Shown in pieces: positions 1 through 11,027 of a stretch of DNA of 64,000 nt. Each line of letters opens with the position of its first letter. Position 1 is the stretch's first letter. A model generated the notes under the pieces. That model had not been told where the DNA came from. It ran no database searches and saw only the letters and a program-made list of their open reading frames with translations. Both the position numbers and the translations under genes were made by a program. The DNA lies in NCBI RefSeq assembly GCF_003171515.1, contig NC_089399.1, positions 1,302,001 through 1,366,000 on the forward strand. The letters are read 5' to 3'. This DNA is from Pyrenophora tritici-repentis (lineage: Eukaryota; Ascomycota; Dothideomycetes; Pleosporales; Pleosporaceae).

Positions 1-143
1 ATAATCCTCACCTTGCTAATAACTCTACGTATCTGGTTATTATTACAGATCACTACGAGGAACATCGACTCAAATCCGGGTGATCCTGTAGCCTAGAGGC
101 AGATACATGTCGTCATATCTTTACCAGACACTACTCAAACCCC

Positions 144-1665
144 TCACGTGCCATTGGAAGTAGCAACATCAGGGTTCGGGTAATACCACGCTGCCACAGC
201 CACGATGACGTACACAATCTACGTAATCTGTCAGCAAACTTGTTCCACTAACCACACGCCCAGTCAAGACAAGAACTTACGATAAGCATGGCACCCTCGA
301 GATAATTGCTCTCTCCATCCCTCAAGAAGTTGCCTACGACAACAATACTCAACACAAGCAGAACAACCATGAAAATCTCAAAGTTGAGATCCATGTCCTT
401 GCCCATGATCCAGCCTACGATGACGACAAGTGGGGCATTGAACAAGGCTGTTTGGATCGAAGGGCCGATGCAGTGGAAGAGGGCGAAGTTCTAAATGGAT
501 TACGTTAGCAGCGGTATGTTCCAGTGGCAGAGCTTACGTACAATCTGACCATCCCACGCCTCATCGATAGCAGTCAAGTGCTCAGCAGCCTTTTCCACAA
601 GCGGAAGCATGATGAGACCGAGGAATTGGTCAGGGACACCCGCTTCAACGACATCCTCGATGCGCTCGACGAGAAAGTAGGCCAACAGTGTGACAAGAGC
701 GAGAGAAAGAATGAGTGCAACAATGCATTCTGTGAAAGTGAACTTGGGTTTTGCGAGATCTTCGTGGTGGTCTAGATCTGCGTGTTCGTCTGCTTCGAGC
801 ACTTCGTCGAAGAGGGAGTGTTGGGAACGGGCGTTGTACCAAATGAAACTGAAACACGATCAGTAGTGACCAGATGGAAGGGGGGTGTTACCTACATGCC
901 AAAAGCGATGATCAGCAGAATTGAAGTAATCTGACTGATTCTCAACACGTTATGCTTGAGTACCTCCTCTGTAAACTCGTGCTTGCCATGTGCCGTCTTA
1001 ACCGCCGAGCCCTTGAGCGCACTGTAATACGCACTCGGGATGAGCAAGCCAAACCCAGCGACCAGCAACAATCCAGAACCCACCTCACTAACCGAAGCAT
1101 GGAACTTTTGACTGAGAGTCCTCAATCCGCCAACAAAAAAGCACAGTCCCAAGCATAACAGCAGATTCGTAAGTATAGACCCCAGAATGGCAGCTTGGAT
1201 AACAGGCACCAAATTTCCATCTTCACTAGAGCCTCCCTCATCACCACCCTCATGTTTCGCAATCAGCACCACAAACAGCACAATCTCCACAATGGAGCCA
1301 AACGCAGTTTCAATCAGAATCCCGCTGACTTTAGGCATCTTCCTCGCAAACTCCTGGCCTGCGAAGCCCAGCAGATTGGCCACGGGAACCATGCCAATGT
1401 AACTCGTAACAAACACAGCAATCGGCATGTTGGGAGCGACGAAATTCAAAATGAAGGCTACGAGGACCAAAGGCCAAAGGAGGTTTGTATATTTTGCTGC
1501 CTTGCTCCCGGAGCGCCAGGCTACGGTGAGGAAATGGGTGGGATGGAAGCCGGTGCGACCGCTTTCGCCATCCGGGTGGATGTTGTGCTGAGGGAGGAAA
1601 TTGTGGGCATGATTGAGCAAGGGTACCGTCTCGGAATGATGGTTGTGGGTGTGGTTGTGGGCCAT
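144..1665 (-). CDS. Vacuolar Ca2+/H+ exchanger-like (CAX family) membrane protein
   Basis: Four exons on the minus strand: 1665-896, 848-542, 490-281 and 218-144, giving 453 aa. The introns (47, 51 and 62 nt) have GT-AG ends and keep the frame. The start is the ATG before a His-rich tail (MAHNHTHNHH); the frame stays open upstream but without family resemblance. Two blocks of hydrophobic helices are joined by a charged stretch (residues about 260-290), as in CAX exchangers, which move Ca2+ into the vacuole in exchange for protons. The helix of the first repeat reads GSIVEI and that of the second EKAAEH, where typical CAX proteins have GN-x-x-E; the glutamates are kept and the Asn is lost in both. 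The last exon gives the usual hydrophobic end with WYYP. The family is clear; the ion transported is inferred. Confidence 0.88.
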
Positions 1666-2187
1666 GGCTGGTTGCCCGATTGAGCAATGGGCTGGCTTCG
1701 GCTGTGGAGGAAGCTGTGGTTGGTGCGGGAGCTGGGGAATGAATACCCTGGATAGCGCGACCCCACAAAGCTTAAAGGTCGGGCGAATGCGCGGTTGGCT
1801 GCTGCATGCAACGAATGAAGCTTGCGAGTTTGGCTGTGAAAGAGCAATTGATGAGAGAAGAAGGAGGAGATGAGGTACAAAGATGGCGGGGACGACGCTG
1901 GCACGAGAGCCAAGACGCGGCTGAGGCTGGGCGTTTTCGCAAAAAACAAGGCGGGACCTCGGTGACAGCGGTTTTGTCAACGGTAACGTTGAACGATGAT
2001 GTGCATTGCTCTTAATTTGCTGAGTGGTTGGTATCTATGATACATGCCGAACTGACCTGAATTGCGCCTTCACACTGTTGTATAGACATGCCTTAGTAAT
2101 GCACTAAGCAATAGTAACAGCCATGTACCAAGTACACAAGCGGCTTCTCCTCGTAACCTTACAAGACAGCTTCCCACGACAGAATAA
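1666..2187. other. Intergenic: CAX 5' leader and tail of the next gene
   Basis: Spacer of 522 bp between two minus-strand genes. The first 315 bp continue the CAX frame upstream of its chosen ATG without resemblance to the family, so I read them as 5' leader. I see no other gene or repeat here. Confidence 0.5.
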
Positions 2188-2901
2188 CTAATCCCCGTGC
2201 AAAGCAGCCTCTTCCATAGCCAAGACGGCATTCTCTAACTCCCGTATTCTCTGCCCCACCCTCCTCTTCACTTCGTCTGCAACAGCTCTGTCCTCTCCCT
2301 CAACAAGACCATTGTAGTATTCCAGTAGCCGATCCAGTTCTTCCCGCGCAGCAGCCCGGTCATCAGGCGCATACGTAGTATTCTTCTCACTTTCTTCAGA
2401 CGCAATCTCAAACTCATCCTTGGCTGTACCATACAACTCCTGTATTTGCTCAATTGCCTCGTCGACGGCTTGTTGTGACTCTGGAGACAACGGGGACGGT
2501 GCTTGTGAAGTCGACGATGCGAGTTTTGCGCGTGGTGACGAGGTAAATGTACGGACTGAAGAGAGTGTGTTGTAAGGTGTGTTGAAGCGCGTCCATTGGT
2601 TGGGCGCAGCGAGAATAGATGTGTTGCGTGCCTGGTATGGAGGTGGGGGAGACGGTGACCGTGAGCGGTCTTGTATGTAGGATTGGTGCGAAAACTGCTG
2701 CGAGGCTGGGTATGAGGTGCGCTGTGCTGCTATTGCACTTGCACGAAGCGTCGTTTGGCGGAGTAAGGTGCGGATGGGTGCTGCACCAGAGGCCATTTTC
2801 GGTGACGATTGCCGATGGTACGAGGCTTGAAATTGGCGGGCGACTGAGCGTCTCGCCACGCTGCGGAACGAAGGCGCGCTTCTGAAAAGTAAGTGCGACA
2901 T
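2188..2901 (-). CDS. Hypothetical mitochondrial protein with C-terminal coiled coil
   Basis: Single-exon ORF of 237 aa. The N-terminus is rich in Arg and Ser and almost free of acidic residues (MSHLLFRSAPSFRSVARRSV), which looks like a mitochondrial presequence. A second Met at residue 36 also starts a basic stretch and could be an alternative start. Residues about 45-135 are Ser/Pro-rich and probably disordered. From about 140 to the end the sequence is strongly charged with heptad-like spacing (EAIEQIQELYG, REELDRLLEYYN, RIRELENAVLAMEEA), which suggests a coiled coil. I do not recognise the family. It probably works in the mitochondrial matrix or on the inner membrane, but no function is visible. 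The ATG at 2901 has a normal context and no intron is needed. Confidence 0.7.
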   Translation of the reverse strand: MSHLLFRSAPSFRSVARRSVARQFQASYHRQSSPKMASGAAPIRTLLRQTTLRASAIAAQRTSYPASQQFSHQSYIQDRSRSPSPPPPYQARNTSILAAPNQWTRFNTPYNTLSSVRTFTSSPRAKLASSTSQAPSPLSPESQQAVDEAIEQIQELYGTAKDEFEIASEESEKNTTYAPDDRAAAREELDRLLEYYNGLVEGEDRAVADEVKRRVGQRIRELENAVLAMEEAALHGD

Positions 2902-3317
2902 TGTGGGTAGTCTTGGGCTGGGTGAGGGTGAGATGGGCTGTGTTATGAGCCTGAGGTTGGCCGGAGTTAAGCATCTTTGTCCGTCATGACCGCCTCGCTT
3001 CGCCCACGTGCTGCTCTGTTCGCATGTGACATCATAGCATGACGAGTCTCACCAATATCTAGAATGTCTCTCGGGGCCTAATGAAAGTTATCTCTAATGA
3101 AAGTTATCTCTGTAGTGTGCAGTCGTCTGTATATGGGAACTTGTACAGTTCCATGTCATTAGTACCAGCAAGGTAAGAGAGCACGGCCCACATGCCGGTA
3201 GAGCGATATACAAGATAATTGCTATTAAAACCTGAGAACTTTGTATTTCCTTCCTTGTGCGCCTTGAGTTGAACGTAAATCATGAAAAGTGCGTGCCTGA
3301 CATGAAATGCTTCGCCC
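2902..3317. other. Intergenic, with a perfect 16-bp tandem duplication
   Basis: Promoter side of the 2188-2901 gene and 3' flank of the AAA ATPase gene. It holds the 16-bp direct duplication at 3079-3110. A 104-codon open frame runs on past the ATPase stop but is not supported as a gene. Confidence 0.5.
3079..3110. repeat. 16-bp perfect tandem duplication
   Basis: The unit TAATGAAAGTTATCTC occurs twice without a gap (3079-3094 and 3095-3110), about 210 bp past the stop of the AAA ATPase gene. It looks like a simple slippage duplication. Confidence 0.9.
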
Positions 3318-4913
3318 CTAGAAAGGACGTTGAGATCGACTGCCCCGCTGCTGTCGGCCATGGAGAACCGCGTCGAGCTCGTCTCTGAACTGCGTCGACT
3401 TTGTTGGTCCATGCTCAAACCTGCCGTTGGTCTTGCGCTTCTCCTCGCTCATTTCTTCTTTCAGAATCTTGATCTGCTTTTTGATCTCGACCCAGAGCTC
3501 TAGCTTGTCAAGGTCTGAGTCTGGTTCCGAGCCAATATCTTCCGAATTAGCAAAGCGAAGTACTCTGTCAAAGTTGGAGTGGAGAGTGCCAGTGATTGAC
3601 TTCATCGGATCCTGAGGACCAGACCACCTCTGTGCTTCAAACTCCGCCTCCGCAGCACTCTTACCACCGCGTGCGGCAATGGCAAGCAGCGCCGCAACAA
3701 AGGCTTCTTGCAGGTAAGCAAAGGAGAATTTGGGCGTGATCTCCGCAATTTTTTCACAAAGCTCGTCGGGGAAGCTAAGGTCCTTGTTGTCCTCAAGCTT
3801 TCCCTGCCAAAACTTGCAGTACTGTACACGTTGGTCGTAGTTTGGGTCTGAGAAGTAGTACTTGCGGTCAAAACGACTGGGCCTCTTTGCGATACCTGGG
3901 TCCAGTCTGTCAAGGTGGTTTGTTGAACCTACCATCAGAATGCCATCATTGGACTTAAGACCATCGACCTCGTTGAGGAAGTACGAACGCACATGATCGT
4001 TGACGATGGAATCCAGGTCTTCAAAGACGAGATAGCAGGGCGCCTCTTCGCGAGCCTTGCCAAAGATTTGCGCCAAGGCGTATTCAGGGCCACCGAAAGA
4101 GGCCAGCGAACGGACGTATAGGGTCGGAACAGCGAGTCTGGAGTCTCCGTTTGCACCGCGTTGGTAAAGGCTGTGCATCATAGCCTTGATGCTGATGGTC
4201 TTTCCGTTGCCAGGGGGGCCGTAGTAGATGACACCACGCTTCCACGGCACCTTTAAGTCTTGGTACGTCTGTTGACCGTCGAAGAAATTCTCCACGTCAG
4301 CAATAAGCGACTTCTTCATGTCCTCGTCGAGTATGACGCTCTCCCATGTGCTCTTCTGCACTGAATTGTATAGCTCAGCGCTCTTCTGCCAGTAGCCCCC
4401 GTCGAAGACCCAGACCTCGTTGTGCAGTTCGGATCCCCACTTGGTCGCGTCCTTGATCAGCTCGTCGACCTTGTGTGTCGCATTAGACAAGATGTAATGC
4501 ATAATCGGAGTCGGATATGCTCCTGCTCCGTCGCGTCCTTCTGCGACATAGAGTATAGCCTCCTGGTCCTTCCACTTGTACATGTATTTTCCGAATATGA
4601 CGCGCTCGACCATTGTGCCAGCACCAGAGTCAAGTCTTCTGGCTGGGGGGTTATAAGAACGCAGCTTGACACCTGGGCCGTAGACAGGATCTTTGACCAC
4701 GTCGTCGAGGGGCGTCGCGTCTGCTAAGCCAGCACCAGCATACGCAAGAAGATTGAGCCTGCCCTGGGGTGCAACCACGAGGTCGAGGTTGGGGTATTGC
4801 GTGCGGATTGCTTCAATGAGCATGACATCTGTGTTGATACGTTTGCCCGACGAGTTGTCAAAATACGAGAGGCTCGCCATGTCCTCGTGGGACGTGATGG
4901 TTGTGTCTGCCAT
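3318..4913 (-). CDS. AAA-family ATPase
   Basis: Intronless ORF of 531 aa. Walker A is GPPGNGKT (about residue 232) and Walker B is YLVFEDLDSIV (about residue 290). These are followed by a sensor-1-like stretch (ILMVGSTNHLDRLDPGI) and an arginine-finger region (RPSRFDRKYYF), so one complete AAA module occupies residues about 215-400. The first 200 residues are a family-specific N domain with no membrane segment; the C-terminal 100 are charged and helical (EIKKQIKILKEEMSEEKRK). The layout resembles fungal AAA proteins often annotated as BCS1-like or SpoVK-like, but the N-terminal membrane anchor of BCS1 is missing, so I give no specific role. It is transcribed away from the gene at 5450, with 536 bp between the starts. 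Confidence 0.85.
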   Translation of the reverse strand: MADTTITSHEDMASLSYFDNSSGKRINTDVMLIEAIRTQYPNLDLVVAPQGRLNLLAYAGAGLADATPLDDVVKDPVYGPGVKLRSYNPPARRLDSGAGTMVERVIFGKYMYKWKDQEAILYVAEGRDGAGAYPTPIMHYILSNATHKVDELIKDATKWGSELHNEVWVFDGGYWQKSAELYNSVQKSTWESVILDEDMKKSLIADVENFFDGQQTYQDLKVPWKRGVIYYGPPGNGKTISIKAMMHSLYQRGANGDSRLAVPTLYVRSLASFGGPEYALAQIFGKAREEAPCYLVFEDLDSIVNDHVRSYFLNEVDGLKSNDGILMVGSTNHLDRLDPGIAKRPSRFDRKYYFSDPNYDQRVQYCKFWQGKLEDNKDLSFPDELCEKIAEITPKFSFAYLQEAFVAALLAIAARGGKSAAEAEFEAQRWSGPQDPMKSITGTLHSNFDRVLRFANSEDIGSEPDSDLDKLELWVEIKKQIKILKEEMSEEKRKTNGRFEHGPTKSTQFRDELDAVLHGRQQRGSRSQRPF

Positions 4914-5449
4914 GTTGAGCTATGGGAAGCTGTATCGCTATGCAGCCGATGCGGTGGTGCAGCTCAGGTTGAAGGGTTTCTAAAGCTGAAAGTGATTTAT
5001 GTGATGCAGTTGATGTCACGCCGATAAAGTCAAGAGCTTTGTTTGCTCAATGTCGCTGCCTAAACACCGAGTTCAGGCGCGCCAACAGCTAGACGGGGAA
5101 GGTAGCTAAGCTTCCGCGCGGTATGACGGCTTCCCCGCGCTAGAGGGCCATCGACCCATTATTATGTAGCCAGCCGGACTGACGCCGACTTTTCCGTGCG
5201 CGTGGTGTTCTATCCAATCCATCTCCAGTTCACTATTGCTATGACATGTTTTGTTTGTCTCAAAGCTTATATATGATACTCTGTGCTGAATTTGTTTACA
5301 TCGCGTTACGCGTGATTACGCACTAATCCTAGGCAACAGCAGACATATCCCGCCAACCTTGACACCGTTGCATCTCATAGACTTACGCACTCAACTCCCC
5401 AGAATATGATGGCACAAGGGTAAAGTAGCCTGGGCAGAATACTGAAAAG
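4914..5449. other. Divergent promoter interval
   Basis: 536 bp between the starts of the AAA ATPase (-) and the DUF7730-like gene (+). It should carry both promoters. No repeat or further coding region was seen. Confidence 0.5.
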
Positions 5450-6835
5450 ATGTATTTCGGGAGCGAAATGCTGACGAAAAGATACAGTGACCATGTGTGT
5501 CGTTTGCTTGCGCTACCTGCTGAGCTCCGGATGCACATCTACAGCGCCTTGTTCACGCACGATGAGCCCATCGAAATCAGACGAATTCCAATCTCCCTCT
5601 ACTGTGAGCGGGACCAGCGGTGGTTCACCTTAAATAGCAGAGAGGATCCGCACGACCGTGCACATAGTGAATGCCAACGTCAGATTCGCAAGTGCCTGAC
5701 TTCTGACATATATCTTGGTACTGGCGTACGAACCCATTCAGAACACTATCCATGCCCACAGTCGATAGCAGGCTGCGATCTGGACCTGAATCTACTGCTC
5801 AGTTGTCGCCAAGTCTATTGGGAGGCGCGCAAGCTGCCATATGCCCTCAACACGTTCCTCACCAAGGAAGTGGGCACCTTCTCCAACTTCATGTATTGTC
5901 TGAAAACTTGGCAGGTCCAAGCCATGGCTCATCTCACTTTCGAAATTCTGGAAAAGCAGGGTATGACACAATATCTGTCCGAGTGGAACGACATCTTTGC
6001 TCTGTTGGCTGCATCTTTCTCTGCCCTTGAAACGACAGCCATCCAAGTGCAGTTGTACGATCCTATATCTGCGTGCTGGAATCCTTTCTGGGATGGTGGA
6101 CTTCTTGCGCTGGATCATCTTCAGCTGAAAGAAGTCAAATTCATCATTGTCGATGGGGATATGCAACCGTACTTCACCTACTCTGCAAATCCATCACACA
6201 ATCAGTCGATGCCTTTTCGTGAATGCCGAGACCTTCTCCGCTTAGATCGAGGATACAACCACGGTGACAATGAGTACCTTCGTGTCATTTGTCGAAATTC
6301 GCCGAACCCTTGCCCGCTGTACGTCCCGAACCTTATACGCCCCCTGTCCTGGTATGACGGATCGGATCGCATGTTGCGGCATGAAGATATACTTCAGCGA
6401 GATTATTCCGCATACCAATACAATTTCGAGGAGTTCGGCACCATGGAACGCGCCATCTTTGGCTATCAATTTGATGCGACAGCAACGTCAAAAGCAGAGA
6501 TTGAGGAAAACACCAGAAAGCTTCATCGATCACGTGAACGACTGGCACGAAAGCTTTCCTCACAGGCAGTTGAATTACGACCACGTCGCTCTCAGCCATA
6601 TCACACCGACGCCAACGATGACACGCGAGGAGAGATGGCACCATTGAACTCAACACGTATAAACAATGAAACTCCTGGGCAATGGCGCCGCTTATTGAAC
6701 GAAGAGACGTTTGCACCTTTCTTCGAGTCGTTTCCGCCTGTGATTCCGGGCAGTGCCACACGTTCTGCACTAAAACTTGCATGCACTGGTTGTTCCGAAT
6801 CGGTTGAGGCTCCAGGCTGTTTCCTTCACAACTGA
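5450..6835 (+). CDS. DUF7730 / F-box-like fungal protein
   Basis: Intronless ORF of 461 aa. It opens with LLALPAELRMHIYSALF (residues about 18-34), the short helix-loop that begins many fungal DUF7730 and F-box-like proteins. After about 90 residues comes LLLSCRQVYWEARKLPYALN, the second hallmark of that group. The middle is a mixed alpha/beta region with several Trp and Tyr. The last 110 residues are Arg- and Ser-rich and probably disordered. Members of this group are numerous and poorly characterised; a link to ubiquitin ligases is only presumed. The start could also be the Met at residue 8. An open frame just past the stop (6836-7000) is noted in the findings. Confidence 0.75.
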   Translation: MYFGSEMLTKRYSDHVCRLLALPAELRMHIYSALFTHDEPIEIRRIPISLYCERDQRWFTLNSREDPHDRAHSECQRQIRKCLTSDIYLGTGVRTHSEHYPCPQSIAGCDLDLNLLLSCRQVYWEARKLPYALNTFLTKEVGTFSNFMYCLKTWQVQAMAHLTFEILEKQGMTQYLSEWNDIFALLAASFSALETTAIQVQLYDPISACWNPFWDGGLLALDHLQLKEVKFIIVDGDMQPYFTYSANPSHNQSMPFRECRDLLRLDRGYNHGDNEYLRVICRNSPNPCPLYVPNLIRPLSWYDGSDRMLRHEDILQRDYSAYQYNFEEFGTMERAIFGYQFDATATSKAEIEENTRKLHRSRERLARKLSSQAVELRPRRSQPYHTDANDDTRGEMAPLNSTRINNETPGQWRRLLNEETFAPFFESFPPVIPGSATRSALKLACTGCSESVEAPGCFLHN

Positions 6836-9543
6836 GTACGCGAGTGATAGCAAGGAAGATACGGATGGATCAGGCGGTTACAGACTTTCTGATCGAGAAT
6901 GATAAGCATAATGATGCGCAGCCATCGCTGCCGCGTGTATATGGAGGTAGTGCGGATGGCGGAGGGGGTGTTAGGAGAAGGAAGAATAGGATTATTTGAA
7001 GTCTGCGTTTAGTTTAGTTTAGTTTCCCATATATTTGCTCATCATGTTTTGATAGCATTTGTTGCCGACCATGCCCAGGCAAGCGTGTTCTACTTCGGGC
7101 CTTCCTCGCTGCATATGTACCACGTAGCGAAAAGTGCCAAGTTGTTACCAAGCCGGGAGAGAGAGAGTCAAGAAACGCCACTTTTCTGCCCTGGTAGTCT
7201 TTGTTGCGACGTCCTGTATTAGTCTTGACGACAAGGCGATGCTCCAAAGCAGTTTTTCATATTGTGAGGGTTTAGATAGGAGGGGAAAGCAATATTCGCC
7301 ACTCTATATTGCCTTGTTAGCATTACCACGATAATGTCACGCCATCTGGCGCGACGAAAGTGCCAACAGCTGAAGCTTTCCATGTTGCGGCGCTGTATCG
7401 AAGAACTTGTAGAGATGAATGTTGCGGAGAGATGGAGTGAGGCTCGCAGTTTCCCCAGCGTCTTAACGTTAGACACGCTCTTACGCAGGGACCGAAGCGG
7501 AGTCCCCGGATTCCGTCTCTCCACAACTTGGTGGTCCCTACTTCCACCATCCAATGTGTCCGGGGGTCTCGGAAAGTCCGCCAAACGGCATGGATCACAG
7601 CACGTACTGTACAAACCAGATTGACAGTCATCAACCGACTCGCAAAGTCTTTGTTGGATTGCGGCTGTGTTCAAAAAAGTTATCAAGTCAAGCGCTCAAC
7701 CCTATCCTATGCACGTACACGATACAACGTAACACGTTTAGAGCAATGACATCTCGAGCGGCAATTCTCACCTGATGTTTGGGTTGGTAAGCCGAAGCGG
7801 CAGGTACGAGACATTGCTTGCTGCAGTGCCATGACGATACACGGTGAGTATTAGCCTAAACTGCTACGGCATGGCGCCATCCTTCCATCTCCCGTGTTCC
7901 GCACGACATAGCGGTACAGGTCTGTTGTTGGGGTGTCCCGTTGGTATGGAAGCCAATAAATATCAAACAAATGCTTTGGCCCTTGATAAACGATAATCAA
8001 CCGTTGTCTTGAGGCGACGCAAGGTTCATTGCGAAAACACCAGTCGAGGGCTGTTTACGTGTGTACGCCTTGCTATCGCGCAGGCAACAAACACGGACGG
8101 CAACATGCAGGTGGAATTGAATTGATGACTTTTCCCGCTGGTCCGAAAACATGCAACAGCCAGCATGCGTCTCAACCGCACGCCCAAGTTAGATAGTGAG
8201 CTTCTGATCCACACACGGCCCATGTCCATGCGTCCCCAAAGGGCTCACGCGACGCTAGAGTTTGCTCATGCCACAACGGATGGTTTTCCGTGTATGTGCT
8301 ACTGAGTAAACCTGTCAAATGCCATGTTTAGTCTTTTATTAGGTCCATGTTGTAGTGTTTCTAATGTTCTTGCTAGAGGCGGCCAAGAGGAGAATTATGT
8401 CATGATATGGTGGAAGGTGCCGAGGCTCTTGGACAAAGCTTAGCCGCCAAACCCCATGCAACCTCCCGTTGCTGCTCCACGGACTCTGGAAAACGATTTT
8501 TTTTCTCTGCCAACCAGGTCAACAATCTCGGAGCAAATTGCTTCTACCACGACTGGGCGCATCGTCTCCATATCCCATACAAAACAAAAGCGCTTGGACC
8601 ATCAACTGCACAGCGGTGTAGCTGAAAGGGACAGAAGTGCTTTATAGCCTGTTGCACCCGCCATATCCGGCATCCCAGCTGATGGGGCATGGGGAGAAAC
8701 AAAAACCACCTTACAGGTTCGCGCGCAAGGAAGGGAATCAAAAGCGCCGTGTGCGCCAGCGCGTCTAACTCGTCCGAGCGATATGAGCGTTGATGCACAG
8801 GCGGCTCCAGTGCTCTTTGACGCCTTGCTGGCAGGGGCGCACTCGGCCAGGGTAAACCTGCAGTTACGGCTAACATGCAGAATTCACTGACAGTGGTCCG
8901 TGTGCATACGACGTCGCGAAGATAGGCTTTTCCTCGTCGCCCATTCTCGTGTTTTGAAATATTTTGAAAAGGGTGCAATCATGTCATCGATCACGAGCAG
9001 CGATGATGTAATGCTTGGGGCTTGAAACGGCGACCCGGAAGCCGCCTTGGGAGGCAGCCTTCACCCTTCCCCGCGTCATGACAAGCACCAAAGACGCCCC
9101 CATCTGAGCGCGACACACATACGCCCAGTAGTCGATCGGCTGGCGTGCCAATTACCATGCTCTTTGTCGGCGTCCGTCCGGCCTCGCTAAGGCAATTGTT
9201 GGCGCCGATCACACCGTGCAGCTGTTCATCGGCTAACCGTGCCCTCAATTCATTGACCATCAGTGGAGACCCATGCTGTCCTTTTACCCGGCCTGGAGAG
9301 GCGCCTTGCGGGAAACTGCCATGAGTGGTTCGCTTTAGTACTTGTTTGCTATCTAATTACTTACCCTTAGTCACGTCTCTGGGCTGACGGCTCGTGGCGC
9401 TTTGTTGATGGGTAGCGCCCTTCCCTGCAGCGTCTGGACATATATCTCTCCACGCTCCCCCAGACTAGTTCTGTCTCCCCAGACTCTTCTCTGAAACCCT
9501 AGAGTTAGTTGGTCCTACACCACGTCAACCAATACAAAACACA
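6836..9543. other. 2.7-kb interval with no recognisable gene
   Basis: Downstream of the DUF7730-like gene and upstream of the acetate-transporter gene. Open frames of 60-155 codons occur on both strands, but none starts from a convincing ATG, shows a domain, or can be joined by plausible introns. No repeat array or inverted repeat stood out. The last 100 bp are the likely promoter and leader of the gene at 9544. Confidence 0.5.
9439..9481 (+). promoter_or_regulatory. Likely core promoter of the acetate-transporter gene
   Basis: A TATA-like ACATATATCTC at 9439-9449 lies about 100 bp before the ATG and is followed by C/T-rich DNA typical of fungal start regions. CCCCAG occurs twice (about 9468 and 9477) and fits the reverse complement of the CreA consensus SYGGRG, which would suit a carbon-controlled transporter. 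Such hexamers are common by chance. Confidence 0.35.
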
Positions 9544-10589
9544 ATGGCGACAGCTCGTGAGCACAATGATGCCGTGGTAGGTTGCTTCCATGCCCATCAT
9601 CGACAATTTCTAATCGTCATGACAGCGCGGCCCCAGTTTCGAAAAGGGAACCAGCACGACCGACCATGCCGCAGGCACTAATGGTGCTGGCATGCCTAAG
9701 CAAAGGTCGCCTTATGACTATGGCGGCAACCCTCTTGCACATGTTGCTACCAACGATCCGGAACTTCGCCTTACCGCTTTTGGTGGTGAATTCCAACCCG
9801 GTCTCTACAGGCCCCCGAACCGCAAGTTCGCCAACCCAGCACCCCTGGGTCTTTCGGCTTTCGCCCTGACCACCTTTGTTCTGTCTTTGATCAACGTTAA
9901 AACCCGTGGTCTTCACAGCCCCAACATTGTCGTAGCTCTTGCCTACGGTTATGGTGGTCTCGTTCAGCTGTTGGCCGGCATGTGGTACGTGCTACTCCAC
10001 CAAAGTTTAAGAAATTGTCTAACGTGCGAATAGGGAAATGGCCGTCGGTAACACATTTGGTGCTACTGCCCTTTCATCATACGGTGGTTTCTGGATTGCT
10101 TTCGCCATTGTCCTTACACCCGGTGGTTTTGAGATTGAAACCGCCCTCGCTGAGACGGGTCAATTCTACAACTCTTTCGGCCTGTTCCTGATGGGATGGT
10201 TCATCTTCACCTTTATCCTGCTTCTCTGCACCCTCCGATCGACCGTGGCCTTCTTCTTCCTCTTCTTCACCCTGGACATGGCCTTCCTCCTACTTGGAAT
10301 TGGCTACCTCCAGGCTGACGCTGCTGGTCCCCAGAGCGACTGCATTGTTGCCGGTGGTGCTTTCGGTCTCATGGCCGCTTTCGCCGCCTGGTATAACGCG
10401 CTCGCTGGTCTCGCGGACAGCTCCAACAGGTTAGTAATCCTCGTACGATCAACTGGAATTCATATGCTAACTAGACCCAGCTTCTTCGTCATTCCGGTTG
10501 CTCATTTCCCCTGGTCTGAGAAGGGCCGTGAGCGACGCAACAAGGTTGACAACTCGGTTGCCCGCGCCGAGTCTGGCCACGCTGCCTAA
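9544..10589 (+). CDS. GPR1/FUN34/YaaH family acetate transporter
   Basis: Four exons (9544-9576, 9626-9984, 10034-10429, 10481-10589) give 298 aa, the usual family length. The introns are 49, 49 and 51 nt, the last with a TGCTAAC branch site. The family signature NPAPLGLSAFALTTF sits at about residue 87, after the soluble N-terminus. Six hydrophobic segments follow, including the conserved GMWEMAVGNTFGATALSSYGG loop region and the GGAFGLMAAFAAWYNALAG helix. Relatives (yeast Ady2/Ato1, Aspergillus AcpA) import acetate and other short monocarboxylates across the plasma membrane. The 11-codon first exon is easily missed, but it joins in frame and provides the only suitable ATG. It converges with the acyl-CoA synthetase gene. 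Confidence 0.93.
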
Positions 10590-11027
10590 ATCAGTGCATC
10601 AAATGTACAGATGATGCGAACGTGCTATGTGAGAATATGGAATAAAATGCCGTCATGTATCGGCATGAACAATACCGAGATATACCAGGGATGACACGCA
10701 TGTTGTTACCTACGGCCATCGCTTACGCTTTTTTAATACTGATTTCGAATACCCAATCTAAACCGATTTACCTGCGCCGATTTCTACCTCTTCTCATATC
10801 TCAACGACTGATGTTGGCAATCACAGGATTGTTTTAAAAATCAAAGTGATGCCCACGGGTTTAATCGACACGCGATGGTGAACTGCAAATGTGCATTAAG
10901 CTACAAGCTACACTGTCCCGGTTTCTAAGTCAACCAGTATCAGTATGCAAAACCAACTGTTCTACACTTTTAGGTACCTCGGTGTGAAAGTACTATATCC
11001 TACACGATCCCAGTAAGCACCCTTTCC
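10590..11027. other. Convergent 3' interval
   Basis: 438 bp between the stops of the acetate transporter (+) and the acyl-CoA synthetase (-). It holds both 3' untranslated regions and is fairly A/T-rich. No gene was seen. Confidence 0.5.

Noticed and set aside
3104..3418. 104-codon minus frame overlapping the end of the AAA ATPase gene
   Set aside because: Different frame, no separate promoter room, no family; the ATPase stop at 3318 is normal.
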